Shown one piece after another: positions 27,984-40,610 of a stretch of DNA of 64,000 nt. Made by a program: the position numbers and the translations under genes. This DNA is from Glossina fuscipes (taxonomy: Eukaryota > Arthropoda > Insecta > Diptera > Glossinidae), in assembly GCF_014805625.2 (NCBI RefSeq), contig NW_023998415.1, positions 31,260,713 to 31,324,712 of the forward strand, written 5' to 3'. Numbering within the stretch: the first letter of the stretch is position 1; the number at the start of each line of letters is the position of its first letter. Under the pieces are notes generated by a model that was not told the origin of the DNA, ran no database searches, and saw nothing but the letters and a program-made list of their open reading frames with translations.

Positions 27984-28196
27984 TCAAACGTCAAGTTCTT
28001 CTAATGTGCGTGAGAGGCGATTATTATCAATGCGTCTGCGTTGGCTTCGTCTGACGGCGTCTGCGCGGCGATAAGGCTCGCTCTTCAATCCTAATAAGAT
28101 ATCTTCTAGTGCTCCATTATAAACCTCATCCTGCTGTAATAATTTCTTCTCCCGCACTGAATTTGTTTTGCATTTTAACTCGTTTATGACGGCATC
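27984..28196 (-). CDS. Frl: Frl coding exon 9 (DAD and stop)
   Basis: 70 codons plus TGA after a TTACAG acceptor: [12 protein letters not shown]...[18 protein letters not shown] then the basic RRSQRRR and TLEELDV. The GALEDIL..LK core is the diaphanous autoregulatory domain that binds the FH3/DID. A plausible upstream ATG in this frame lies before the acceptor and is intronic. Confidence 0.88.
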   Translation of the reverse strand, partial: DAVINELKCKTNSVREKKLLQQDEVYNGALEDILLGLKSEPYRRADAVRRSQRRRIDNNRLSRTLEELDV

Positions 28197-31100
28197 CTGT
28201 AAGGATAGACCGGTGTGCATTTCTTGTTATAGTATTCATTATGGAAATATGAAAAACCCAAAAAATCCCGAATTATTATTAGCTAATTAAATAAGTATTA
28301 ATAAAGAAATATATAAATAAATAAATAAATAAAACAGTAAATAAGGCAAAGGAAGAAACCGTGCATATTAACTAAATACGCAATTAAAAGTTGCATGACT
28401 TTGGAAATATGTTTTGATTACAAAACATGGTTAATAACACATACACAATATATTATATATCTATATTACATTGCGTTTACTATTTTTTTTATTATACTGT
28501 AACTACGACAAGACAAAGTTAAAGGAAATGGAAGTGGGAAGTGGGAAGTGGTAAGTGGAAATGGAAATGGATTTTAAAATAAGTGTTAGTAAATTTTTGC
28601 TGCAATATGGATAAAACAAGCTTGTGCAATAATAATTCAGCTTAAGCCGAATTTTCGATACCCACCACATAGGCTCCTCTAAAGGTTTAAAAGAAAAAGA
28701 AAAAAAAGAAAAGGCAAACCAGGTAACCGTGTAGAAAAGTTTTAGACGCTACATAGATAAAGGCTAACAATTGTTATGAAAGAGAGCATAAGGCTTTGCA
28801 TGAAAACATCAAAATAAATTTTAGTCATAAAACCTTTTGCTTGGACATAAACTCTCCTAAAATTATGCTTGCCTTCAGCTCACAAGGGCGGTTTGCCCTT
28901 GAGGTAAACTGTTTTATTTCTTGCTAATTAATTTAGTTTTTAGATGAAATTTAATAATTAACCTAAATTAAAACATGATTTTCTGTGTACGCGATTTGTA
29001 GAAAGGACCCATTTTTTGACAGAAATATGACAATTCAATTGCCTTTAATAAACCTTTCATTTAAATTGAATGAAGTGCCCGTATAGGACTAAAACTAAAT
29101 ATACTTAAGAATTTAACTAATTCAAAAAATGTATTATTTGGAGGAGATTTATTTAGGGTAGACATAGAATATTTCTTAACGCGTGTAAAAATATCAAAAT
29201 TCACCTAATTATCAGTTGCAATTAGTAGACAATTGTGTACAATTGTATGCTATACTCGGGCTCAACCGCTTTACACTAGTTGTTTACCTGATATACCGAA
29301 CCTGCTTGATTTAACCTTAACCGTTTTCAATTTAAACATAATCGTGTAAGATTTATGAACATTAAAGATATTTAAAAACTATTAAAAGCGGTATAGATTA
29401 ACTTTCACATATTACGTAGTCGAGGAAAAATAGAGCCTAAGAACGAAAACAGGGTTAATTCAAGCGATTCAACAATCAGTGAATATGAAAAATATGAAGA
29501 AATGTAAGAATTTTAGTATCAGCGGCAAAGTTCAATATCTTCTAGACTAATACTAATAAGAAGAATATTGAGAATATTTAAGAAAACTTTTGCTCTTGCA
29601 TTACATTCAATCACAATTCGAAAAAGGCGTATTTCAGTATATGATTCAAACAAATGAAATTCTATTTCAAGTCCAATAATAAATAGTCTATAAATTTCGC
29701 AAGCAATAAATCTCAGCTCCTTTAAGATGAATATCAATATTCATGTCAATATGTGAGGTACAGGGTGGATACGCAAGCAGATATATTTAGGAAAAAAAAA
29801 GTATTTTAAATTAATCCTGAAACGCGAAATATTTGAAATAAAAAATTGCAATGATTTTATTCTTCTTCTTATTATATTGCAAAGCGTTAAATGTTAAAAT
29901 CCGGTTTGAGTGTTTCCAAAGAAAGTTTAAGCGCTCTTTTTTGAAATAATTGTAAGTATTTTAAAATATTAAGCTAAAGGAAATTCAATACAAACAGTCA
30001 AAATTCATATAAAAACAACATCCTATGTGGGTGAGTTTAATAACATTCATTAGTAACATGCTACATATTTGCCTATATTATGATATTTCACTTACATTTT
30101 TTTTTTTTTTTTTAATTTTGTGAATCATAATATCACTCTTTGATTCCTTTTTTAAGCTTTTATAAAAAATACATGAAGTCTAGGGTGGGGAAGGTGTGAA
30201 CGATATTCAAATGTTCGTGTTCTGTTGGATGTGAACAAATCATCTATAATTTAATGTGTTATAGAGAATAAGTGAACGTGAAGGAGGTAGGTTATATGTA
30301 TTGCATCTGAGTGAACGAACGATGGGTTAACTGGCAGTAGACTAGTGCAGTTCGATATTCAAATCATCAAAACCAATTGCTATAACTTCGTACCAACACC
30401 ACAAATCGCTTCAAATTCAGAAAATATTTATGCTTTTGCATTCTAGAGACTAAGATGCAATCCATCAAGCCGAATTAAAAAGCGCTTTATGTAGCAAACT
30501 GCTTTCCATAGTCACGCAACCATGTTTCTATTAAAATGTATAATGCATTTCGTGTAAAATAAGTATTTATTACAAGTAATTATTCCAGGCACTTTTATAT
30601 TGAAATTTTATTATAAGAGAAAGCGTTGTTTTATTTCGTTTATTTTTTTTTTTTTTTTTTTTATTATTATTATTATTATTTTAATTTTATATACAAAATA
30701 TTATAAATACCTGTTGTTTCTTTTGGTTAACTTTGTTACGTAATTGCACTTGTTCGTTTTCTTTCTTAGATGCAGCAGCTGCAGCAGCTGCCTGCTCCAA
30801 GCGGCGCCTTTGTTCGTTTTCCTGGTCATGCGACTGCAAACACAGCAGTAACATTAAGCACAACATTAACTTAAACATTTTCGCTTTTTATCGGATTTTT
30901 TTTATTTAAAATTACCTTAAAAGCTCGCGTGAAACGAACTATAAGGGCAAAAAATGCTGCTGCGTCCGCGTTACGAGAAGATTCGCCAAAATATTCGACG
31001 CACTCTTTGAACGCTTCTTGTGCATTTTTAAGTTCAATTTTGATTTTCTTTAATTTATCTTCGGAGTTATTTAGAAAATCGCGTAATATATGCGTTTGCA

Positions 31101-31859
31101 CTCCCTTAACTCGCAATTCTGCCTCTTTTTTAACCAAATCCATGCCTTTCTCCAAATCATGCACATCGGTAACAATATTCTCCAATGAAACTTGCGATGC
31201 CTTATCGGTGCAAAAAAGTTCCGTTTCAAAGCTAAGCAATTCCGGAAACTTTTGACGAATGGTTGCGACAATGTAGTGCAACAACGATAACCTTTTATCC
31301 GTCGATTTCGTATCTATAAGTGTGTCTAAGGACTGAAGTTTAAAACCATAGGCTGGTCCCCGTTTACTGCTATTTAAATAGTTGCCGAAAGCAAGTACAA
31401 TTTCTAAAACAGCTTTAAACTTTCGCGATTGTTTTAAAGAATTTGAAGCAGTCGTAATCGATTGTATTTGCTACAATAATACGTATTTGTTATTGATAAC
31501 AGTAATAATGAAATAAACTTTTACTGCATACCGGACTAATAAGGTGCAAACAATCGAAAAAGTTCCCCATGTAATTCATAATTGAAAGCTTCGACGATAT
31601 CCTTTCGACTTTAGATAGTTGCAACATGAACTTATCTTCTTCCGATAGAAGATTTTGATCTTTTCGTTCGATGATATATTCTTTATAGGCTTTAACCTCC
31701 ACATCTGTAGGAACCATTTTTTGAAGTAGTTCCACATTCTCAAGAGATAATTTCTTCAGGTCTAGACTATGTATAGCAGCAATTACTTCATCAATAGGCA
31801 TGTCCAGCTTGCGACGAGATATTGCTAAAACAATTCACAATATAAACTTGTATTCACAC

Positions 31860-31892
<33 letters not shown>

Positions 31893-34374
31893 TATGTAAA
31901 CAAAAAAATCTCTTATATTATATATAAAATATATTACCAATGTTTCGTAATCTCGTATGTTCCAATAGCGATACGTTATCTGGCTTTTTAAATCTTTTAC
32001 TGGGATACGATTGTAGATTGCCGTCAACTTCTGAGTTTGTTCCATTAGTCAACGGTCCACCAATGCCTATTTTAAAGCGTTCTTCAAATTCGTTAAAGTC
32101 TATGTATTTATAAATCTTTTCGTCATCTAATTCGTTGAATATCGTGCCGCGTACCTGAATGCATGAAATGGCTTCAATTTAATTGTTCGAACGGAAAATT
32201 AATTTATCACACTTTACCTGGTTGGGCTTAAGAGCAATCCAATTCAGTGTTGGCAATTTGTATTTTGTTGGAACTTTTCTTTTAATTGTCATTGCTCCGT
32301 CTGGGGCAGGCATGAAACCAGCAACGGGTGGCGGAGGTGGTTGGAATGCAGAAAGCACCGGATTCACTTGATGTTGCGGGAATGTACGCATCGAAGGGCC
32401 ATCGCTTGGTACTGGAGGTGGTGGCGGCGGAGCTCTATTCATTGTTATAGAATGACAGCCCGACAAAGGTGGTGGGGGAGGAGCCGGCGGTGCAGGGGGC
32501 GGCGGAGGAGGCGGTGGTGTTACAGTTTCAATAGCATGTGAAGAAGGCAAAGGCGGAGGCGGAGGAGGTAGCGGCGGTGAATCACACTTTGGTGGTAAGA
32601 GATTAGCACTCAGCTCACTTAATTGCGAACCTTCCGCATTGGACACAGATCTTGGCAACGATCTTGTTAAAGTCTGTAACTCAAGATTTTTACTTTGTAA
32701 AAGAGAGTCTCTCCTCTTCAGTTCTTGTTCATTTTGCTTAAGGATTCGTCTTAGCGTAGTCACCTCCTCATCAAATTTTAACTTTGTGGTCAAAAGTTCC
32801 TCTCTTTCAGCCTTTAAATAGGCGACCTCAGTTTCCATTTCGGCTAGCTTATAAAGTAGTTCCGAATTTCTATCAATCTCACGTTCCACTTGATCTTCCA
32901 ATTCTTGTACTCTTTCTAATGCTGCTGTTTTCGTTTCAGAATCTTCCATCAACGCCGCCACGTCAAACACATTATCCAAGTAAGCTGATATTTGCACTTT
33001 CAACTCTTCGGACTCGGTCAGTCGCAACTTTTCTAAATACTTATCCAATCCTAAAGCGGTAAATTCATATTGCAGATGAACGCGATAATTCATATCTTCA
33101 ACGGAATGCACCACAATGTTCATAAATTGCATACAGGCTACCATGAAATCAATGTTAAAAGCCTCAAAATTCATAAAGTACTCCATAAGAGTTTGAAAAC
33201 GTCGCTTTTCGTGACATACACTTTTGAAATTGTCAAAAGAATATAAAATTATTTCATGTCCACCTTTCACAAGACAAATAGCCGCTAATAGTTCCAAAAC
33301 TAGCGCTTTTGTGCGCAGTGATTTGTGTATTAGGCTAAGAGCTATGCAATTAATAGCTTCTCGATGTTGTATAACCATATTGAATCCGTATTTGTTATTC
33401 ATAATTGCACGCAAGCACATAATACAGACATGTATGTCGTCCGTTGATGCGCCCATATTTAATTTGGCAATATGACGGGAACGTCGTTTGATGCTGGGAC
33501 TATCAAGCACATCACCCAAAGATGGCCGCAAAAATCCATTTGTTAGCCCACTGAAAGATGATGAATGGAGGCTCTGGTGTCGCGATGATTCCAACAGATT
33601 TGAATTGTTAATAACACCATGGGCGGTATTTTCTGCACAATCCCCCATAACATTCCCGACACTAGTATTATTTAAATCAAGACGCTCGTCTGACTCGCTA
33701 AGGGCTTCTTGAATTCGTTGTTCATGACGCATCATTTGCAATCGAAAACTTAAGTAATCAACCAAAGCATCAAGGCCTTGATTAGTTTCATCAAGAAACT
33801 CCTTAACCCATTCAATGTGATTAGTGCGTAATGAAATTTCAAGGTCTCGCAAAACTTGCGTTGACGTTGACTCGCCTACAATTTTTCTTTTCTGACAAAA
33901 AAAGTAGAGCAAGTAAAGCTGTAATTAAATCACAGGCAATGGATTGGAATTTTTTTGGGGAAACGGATATTGAATGGAAAAATGGAGAAAAAAAAGGGAG
34001 CAAAGGAAAACAAATTACATTAGGAACCGTTCAAACATTCCAAATTCCAAATGTCATTTCAACCAATTCAGAAGCAATCAAGATTAACAAGTTTCGAAAG
34101 AAAAAGAGATAAAAGAATAAAAATATATATATAAATACGGTGAGTAGAAGTAGATTTCAATACGCATTTTGTTAACCATAAACTATGACAGTTGGTGAAA
34201 GAGTTACAAAATCTTGAGTGAGAAAATGGATGGAAACAATGCAGATACGCATTCATGAAAACTCCTAAATTGTCCAAACTTAACAAATATCAATTTAAGA
34301 GAAATAGAAAAATTGTGCATAAGAAGAAGGTAAGTACAAAAGAATCGACCACCGCATAGCCGCATATTAGTCCC

Positions 34375-34410
<36 letters not shown>

Positions 34411-37400
34411 ATATTTCATAATGCATGCCGAAATCATTGGCGTATATAATTTCGGCTTAGTTATCTGGCATAAGATCAAACGACATTTAGTAGATTGTCA
34501 TAAGTCCCGAGCGTCAGTATTTACCGGCAAGAAAACAAATAGTTAATTAGATTGCAGCAATTAAACAACATGGACGAATTTAACGGTGTAAAATGTCCAG
34601 ACATGTTTTTTTTTGCTAAAGAGACGAGATTACGCAAGATCGCACATCCAAACCCAATATAATTGCCAGAGAGGAGGATAGAAATTTTCCCACGTGTCAT
34701 ACGCGCTATCGTAGCTCCATTTCGCAATCAAACAAAAACCGAAAAACAACATTTTGCGCACTTTGGCTAAATACCGTTTAACGAACAAAAGAAAGTTTAT
34801 ACAGCTCTCCTCGCCGTAAGGCGATCTTTTTAAAGGAAGTGAGCGAATACTTATTTTATTTTAATAGCTCTTTAGCTTTCATGAATACCATTAATATTAA
34901 CTAAATATAAAAGCCGGGTAAGTTTGATTAAGATTACTATACACATACATATCCTTCATAGTAAATGAAATTTTTAAAATCTCTTTCAACCAACACTAAC
35001 TACCGCAATAAAACAAACTCTTTTCTAAGTAACTTAACTTACCCTGTGACTCCGAGAAGCCTTGGGATCCAAGTAAGTGCGCAACTTATTCAGATAGTGC
35101 GATGGTGGATCTTTTGCTTGCACCATTTCCTGATATTCAAAAAAAAAAAAAAAAAAAAAAAATGAAAATTAAATTAATCTTTCAAGTCGATAAGAGAAAT
35201 AATAATAAACATTGTATAAATAATCACCACAAACCTGATCACAAATGATGTCCCATTTTTTCTCATCGTCATAGTTTTTTAGGAGTTTGGCCTTATCGGG
35301 GGGTAAATCCATAGAAGCCTGGAAAATATTTTTAATATTTTTACATTCATTTTAAAATATTAAAATTGCTAAAAGCTCTCTATATATAAACAAATAATAG
35401 ACATCTATATAGTTTAGTGCAACAACTTAACAACTTCTTACATATAAGATTGACTCAAACTCAACTCAATCCTAATTAGCTTCTTGCGTATTGCAAATTT
35501 ACTGACGCCGGTTTCGAGGAGGGAAGGGGGGCTTTATCGAATCTTTTAAATTGTGCTTAAAGCAGGTAACAAAGTCATACATAATACATATTGGGGTTGA
35601 ACTTTGTACATTTTTTAATTTGATCGGTGACAATCACCGAAAAATATATGTATATTTATATACCGAATTTCAACATTTTGCCCCAATTTTTGTAAGCGTT
35701 TCAAAATAATACATCACGCTTACCAACATGGTTAAAATCGTTCACAGTTCCCCTTGATTGAAGACATTTGTGTTTCATGGAGTCGTTCATGCACGTTCAT
35801 GCAGAACGTTAAACATCAACTGGGTTGACAATCTTATAGTGGCCGCCTCAATCTGTTGGTGTGCCTGCAATGTTTCCGCACCAGATTTTCATTATTCTAC
35901 GAAATTCATCCTTAATTTTGTGAATTTTACCACTACTTTCACTTTTAACACCATTTTTATGCACACATTATACGAATAATTTTTATTGTTTTCTACGCGG
36001 TCAAAAGCTAATCTCAAACATTAACCTAATGACTAATATAAGATCGTCTGGAGCATGATTTGTCGGCTCGAGCGAGTTCCTTCAACGGACACTTGCCTGG
36101 CATGCAGGCTAATAGTGATAAACCGGCTAAAAAACCCTATCCAGATAATATAGAGGAAGAATTGCATTGACTTCTGGGTGCCATGAAACTATTGTGCAAT
36201 GCAAAGAATTCTCATAGAGAGGACAGAAACAATGCATGTAGGAAAATTGTATTCAGCTGTGTCCGAATCTTTTATACCCTTGATCTCTGTATTAAAATGA
36301 AATATGTAATGGATGTAATTGTTGCTGCTTATGAGCATCCAACCAACATCTGCATTTTTTCTCTTTGTGTTTTTGAGTCACATCCATTTCGTTCATGCTG
36401 GTGGAAAGATGACAAGTTATAGGATAGGCTTTGAAGTTCGCTCCGGGATATAGTATTTGGTATTACTAACTCAAACTTGTATATTGTGCCGTATCGGTTT
36501 ATATAATAGGTACTGTAACCAGAAACCCTAAGAATTTTTTATTAAGAACAGATATTTAAAGAATTTCTGAACATATTAATAAGGAAAACACTTAGCGAGA
36601 TGATACGTAGAATTGAGAAAATGGTTGCTTACTGTTACATCTCAGCTATTCTTACGAAAACAAAACGTTTCTATCGACATTGAAAAGCTACAAGAGCTAA
36701 ACTACTCTGCTACGATTATTCCTTCGAAATTTCAATAACAATCACTCAAAACTTATGCGACAATTGTAGCCTTCAACGAGATATGTGTTACTTTTTAAGA
36801 TGTTCCTCTTCAATATTTATGATTGTTATCTAATGTTTAGCAAATTTTAGAAATGTTTTCACTTTAACGGTTTTCTGATCTTCATAATGACCTAGTTTTG
36901 CCGGATATGTATGATGTGAGATGCGTTTTAATAAAGATTACAGCTATGAACAGCATTGAAATTAAAGAACATTTAGGTTTCAGACTTAATCAGTTCAGTG
37001 ATAACAGTGAAAAAGAAAAAAAAAAATGAAAAAAAAAAAAACAAAGAGCAAATTGTAAGCAACAAACTGGTTTTGTATATATCTACATATGAGTCACATA
37101 CAGCAGATGAGAGGTATACTTTACATATTTAAGTTGATCTTCGCTTCGTGCATAGCGATTGTAAATGTTAAATAAATTTATATTCATTTAAAGCATTTCA
37201 CGTTTTACTCCATAACAACAATAAATCCTAACCGATAAATAATTTTAAATAAGAAATCAAACTCATATGTAGCAACAACACTACACGGCATGACTCCTCG
37301 AATCAAAAATATTTAAAATGCATATGTTTGTAGTCCAATTTGCTTCATTGACATACTTAGGCTTGTGCCTATATAAAGCTTACTTGGCCCACATGTCGTA

Positions 37401-39300
37401 CCCGCACGAATGTATACACCTTTACGAAAAGTGTGAACATGCCCGCGCCTGCTTGCAAATGTATCCGTTTATTACAGTGCTTTACTTGTTTGTTTGTTTT
37501 TTTTTTTTTTTTTTTTTTTATGATATCATACACATGTCAAATGTCTGACCCTACTAATTTTTTAACGCAGTCTACTATAACATGAATCATATCAAGTAAA
37601 ACTTTAGCAAATCTGTTTTTCATCTTTATGGATAGAATTTCTTAGAAAATAAATGCTGAATATTAATAAAAAACGAACGTAATGTTAATCGAAACGGCTC
37701 ACTCCGGAAACGTACAAACATGTCGGACTTAAAGCGGATTTTGAATACTCAACTTCTCAAATAGTCATTTCTTATTGGATAGGTGTGTCAAAGGATCAAT
37801 TGTAATTACTTGCATCGGAAATTTTCTAATGGAATTTTCAAGCTTTCATATGAGTTTGATACCAAACACCAAATTAAACTATGTGAACAACTACACTTGC
37901 AAATTGGCTTAATTTTATGTTTTAGATTAATAATCTATCGTTGTTAGGAACTAAATCACTACGAGTACTTTTGGTACGCATTTGAGAAATCAGTATTTTT
38001 GATAATAGATGGGCTAAAATAACGTCGACTTATTGGTCTACCTTAAAATTATTATACATCTTCTTGCAGGCAGAGCATGACAGACAGAAAAGTGAATAGT
38101 TTTGAAAAGTTCATATAGATTGCAAATAGATATAAATACTGTTGTCGCCAAAGCCTATTTCTAAGAGTTCCAATAAAGGTGAAAAGATCGTAAACACCCA
38201 TAATATTTGGTAATGTTCACAAACAGACATTGTCGCTTAACGCAAGAATATTAATTATCAAATAAAGAAATCGCTACAATCATAAAACACAATATCATAA
38301 CAATATAAAGAAATGCACTATGAAAAGCGAAATAAGTTTAATCAAAAAAAAAAAAAAAAGTGGTTATAAATTTAAGAAAATATCAATTTTATTATTCCTT
38401 TCCAAGAGAGATATTTTTCGAAAAATGTTATGGAAAAAGTTTGAAAAAGGGACCGACTCACTCATTCATGTACTGCTATCAGACAAATCTTTAAAGTGTA
38501 GAGTATGCAAGATTCGCGAAACTAGCTGGTGCAGCTTTCTTAGTCGCTTCTTTTTACATTGAAAACATTATACGATAATTAATTCTTGTTTTGCTATACC
38601 AACATGTGCTTTGCACTCGGTGTCCGCGAAGCGTTTTTTAGATTGATTTCAATTGTGTAATCGAAGCCCAAGCTTACATGTTGTTTTGCTTTTAATTGCA
38701 TCATGTGTTTTGTTTGCAATATGTTCTGTTTTCACTTATTCACTGATTCTCCTCTTCTCTTTATCTTAATCATTTATTCTTTCAAGTCTTATTATAAATT
38801 TGCAAAAACCTTCAAATTATGACATTTCCATAAAAACATTAAAATGTCTAAAATGATATAGCGACAAAACGATGTTGACGTTTAAATAATAACAGACCCC
38901 ACTTAATATTATTGCAATAGATATGTTAATGCGACAAGCAACAAATAAAAGACGAAATAAAAATAGAAACGCATAACCTTTACGTGGATGAATGGAAAAA
39001 TAAATGCAATTATCGTTTGATACTCACTAAAACCTTAGCGAATCGACGATCTAACTCGTCCGTTGTGGGCATCGGCTGTTGAGGGCGATTTCGAACGCTA
39101 GGTTGACGGATCGGATGATATTGTGAACTAGTGCCGATATCATAGCGCAAATCACGTTTTTGCAATAGCCCCGTACCATTTCCGCTCGCCGCACCTTTCA
39201 TTTGATGTTGCTGATAGTATGAAGACGCACCACAAACTACATTGCTATCATCAATAAGATTGTCAGTCGAGATTAGAGTTCGCGACTTTACCGATCCCAT
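27984..39300 (-). CDS. Frl: Formin of the FMNL class, Frl orthologue (nine coding exons)
   Basis: Joined minus-strand exons, 5' to 3': 39300-39028, 35318-35235, 35129-35043, 33891-32218, 32154-31938, 31824-31532, 31470-30916, 30833-30711, 28196-27984. All have GT-AG borders and phases fit, giving about 1,172 aa. Order of parts: N-terminal MGSVKS (candidate myristoylation); GBD/FH3 about 77-480, including [12 protein letters not shown] and [20 protein letters not shown]; coiled coil; FH1 with several polyproline runs; FH2 about 690-1060, with [13 protein letters not shown] and the formin signature [21 protein letters not shown] near 1130-1155 with [11 protein letters not shown] and a basic tail. 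FMNL formins are autoinhibited by DAD-DID contact, opened by Rho-family GTPases, and nucleate or elongate unbranched actin filaments at the cell cortex. DAAM and Diaphanous are alternatives, but the FH3 and FH2 text is FMNL-like throughout. The start codon is discussed under the first exon. Confidence 0.9.
28197..30710 (-). other. Frl last intron (2.5 kb)
   Basis: No coding signal on either strand. A GGAAGTGGGAAGTGG-type short tandem stretch lies at about 28527-28570 and poly-T tracts at 30098-30113 and 30643-30662, the latter next to a TTA run close to exon 8. Confidence 0.6.
30711..30833 (-). CDS. Frl: Frl coding exon 8 (charged helix with Ala run)
   Basis: A 41-codon phase-0 exon: [14 protein letters not shown], then seven Ala, then [16 protein letters not shown]. 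This is the C-terminal FH2 helix plus linker to DAD. The Ala run is encoded by mixed GCA/GCT codons. Confidence 0.82.
30916..31470 (-). CDS. Frl: Frl coding exon 7 (FH2 core and post region)
   Basis: 185 codons in phase 0. It begins [20 protein letters not shown] and contains the near-invariant formin block [20 protein letters not shown]. It continues through [36 protein letters not shown] and ECVEYFGES, ending [14 protein letters not shown]. Confidence 0.93.
31532..31824 (-). CDS. Frl: Frl coding exon 6 (FH2)
   Basis: A 293-bp exon. Its first two bases complete an Ala codon, then [20 protein letters not shown] and on to [14 protein letters not shown], closing in phase 0 at a GTATGC donor. 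It matches the helical FH2 part 'EVK.Y..E...[13 protein letters not shown]'. Confidence 0.9.
31859..31890. repeat. (TA)n microsatellite in an Frl intron
   Basis: A pure TA run in the 113-bp intron between coding exons 5 and 6. It takes up about a quarter of that intron, so length changes here alter intron size appreciably. Confidence 0.85.
31938..32154 (-). CDS. Frl: Frl coding exon 5 (FH2 lasso and linker)
   Basis: A 217-bp exon, phase 0 in and phase 1 out. It encodes [20 protein letters not shown] then [10 protein letters not shown], and ends [10 protein letters not shown] plus one base. The GT(I/V)F element holds the Ile that formin FH2 domains need for actin contact. Confidence 0.9.
32218..33891 (-). 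CDS. Frl: Frl coding exon 4 (FH3, coiled coil, FH1, start of FH2)
   Basis: The largest exon, 558 codons. It starts [20 protein letters not shown] and carries the armadillo-like DID ([51 protein letters not shown]) and the dimerisation part ([18 protein letters not shown]). A heptad-rich Glu/Lys coiled coil and polyproline FH1 runs of five to eight Pro follow. It ends [16 protein letters not shown] at a CAG/GTAAAG donor. The FH1 prolines are the profilin-actin docking sites. Confidence 0.92.
35043..35129 (-). CDS. Frl: Frl coding exon 3 (GBD continued)
   Basis: An 87-bp phase-0 exon encoding [20 protein letters not shown] and DPKASRSHR, donor AGG/GTAAGT. It corresponds to the FMNL segment with 'PP..YI.KLK.YLDP'. 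Its acceptor lies directly beside an A/T homopolymer of about 24 nt, which is in the intron. Confidence 0.85.
35235..35318 (-). CDS. Frl: Frl coding exon 2 (start of GBD)
   Basis: An 84-bp phase-0 exon encoding [13 protein letters not shown]...[11 protein letters not shown], the strongly conserved opening of the FMNL GTPase-binding region. An AG precedes the GCT and a CAG/GTTTGT donor follows. Confidence 0.88.
35319..39027 (-). other. Frl first coding intron (3.7 kb)
   Basis: No supported gene. ATCTTTTATACCCTTGATCTCTG near 36267 recalls the repeat family at 22.7 and 51 kb. Poly-T at 37497-37519 and poly-A at 37016-37041 are the main low-complexity parts. Long first introns often carry enhancers in flies, but no specific element is visible. 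Confidence 0.5.
39028..39300 (-). CDS. Frl: Frl coding exon 1 (N-terminus, predicted myristoylation site)
   Basis: Encodes 91 residues beginning [15 protein letters not shown] and ending [11 protein letters not shown] before a GTGAGT donor. Gly2 with Ser6 fits the N-myristoylation pattern, which vertebrate FMNL proteins also have. The same frame stays open upstream to about 39513 without another ATG before a TAA, and reads Gly/Ser-rich. An upstream exon with its own start could therefore extend the protein. I prefer the MGSVKS start. Confidence 0.75.
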
Positions 39301-40400
39301 GATAGAAGCAATACGATCGCCACCAGAACTATCCGAAGATGCAGCAAACGATGCCGAGCCACCGCTGCTGCCTCCTCCGCTATCCCGTACGGCTAATACT
39401 GTGCCGAGCGATGACACTGCGCCCCACACTGTCGTTTGGACAGTGCGACAGAAAGCTCGGGTCTTGGCTGGGCAACTTGAGAGTTGCTCCTTGAATTCGC
39501 TGAAGATATCCAAAATTTACGTTCAAAACCTTCGTTAATGAAAAGACGATCAACTTTTGGATTGCGTTCACACTCTATTTATTGAAAGCGTTCAATCACA
39601 GGCCTGGAAATATATTTTAAGGAATCGTTCAGAATGGGTGTGTTCAATAACTTATTAAACATATATAAAACATCAGAACTTTTCGTTGTTATGCATCGAT
39701 TAGTCTCATAATTTACACAAAAGAAAGAAACAATAATAATCTAAATGAAAATAGGTTCAGTACTCCAAAATGGACGGAAGTGATTGAAAGAAATGAACGT
39801 CACTATGTTGCGCGAGCACACACAAATGCAAATTTATATGCATAACATTATCAAGACTTGCACTCCCAGCCACATACAAAAGCAAACAGCAGCCAGTAGC
39901 TTAAGCAAAATTTTCAATAAATGTACGTACGTTCGCCCATACTGTGCATATGCATGTATGCATATATGTGTATTTATGTCTAGTCACTTTTTCCGTTTTC
40001 AAAACAGATTTTTCTATGTCAATTCCATAATTTATCATCATGCAGAACTCGTACAAAGCATTGTATTAATACGACTTCAAAATTTTATTATCCACTAATA
40101 TATTGCATCTTACACAAAAACCCAAACACTTTTTTATTGCGAATTTTCCTAATATTGTCCAATTGCCTCAGGAAATTTATTGTTTTTCCATAACTTTGAG
40201 TGGCAAATGCATTTAATTCCTTGTCAAATGAAAATTTTCAGCGAAAAATAATTATTAAAATTGTTAAAAAAACAGCTAATCTCCGCTTACACTTCACTCG
40301 AGAGAGATAAAATATATAAAATAATAAAATAAAATTACTTGCTTGTCAGTTGCAAATCAATTCTCTGAGTAAATATAAATCAATAGAGAATGTTTTTTCC

Positions 40401-40610
40401 CAGAGTAAAAGAGTAAACAAAAATTTACAATAACAATGTCAGCAACATTTGAATAAATGATGCCAAGTAAGAGTATTTGAAGAAATTTCTGGGAGTAAAA
40501 CAAAGTTTTACAATAATAACGCCAGCAATACTTGCATAAATGATACCAAATATAAAGTATTTAAAAAAATATATGAGAGTAAAAAGAAATTTTAACAAAA
40601 TAATATCCAT
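40401..40610. repeat. Tandem repeat of about 84-90 bp (2.4 units)
   Basis: Three successive starts of GAGTAAAA at 40403, 40493 and 40577 are each followed by a TTTTACAATAA-like stretch. The first two then continue GCAA.A.TTG.ATAAATGAT(G/A)CCAA. The units differ by many substitutions. An inverted match lies at 41735-41777, so this is probably a decayed mobile element rather than a satellite array. Confidence 0.65.

Noticed and set aside
28197..28220. ATG at 28218-28220 as the start of a separate short protein [15 protein letters not shown]..
   Set aside because: The ATG is intronic. The TTACAG acceptor at 28197 joins in phase to the preceding Frl exon, and the downstream residues are the formin DAD.
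39511..39513. TTG codon at 39511-39513 as the Frl start (giving LDIFSEF..)
   Set aside because: Non-ATG initiation is unlikely here, and an in-frame ATG with a myristoylation-type context follows at 39300.
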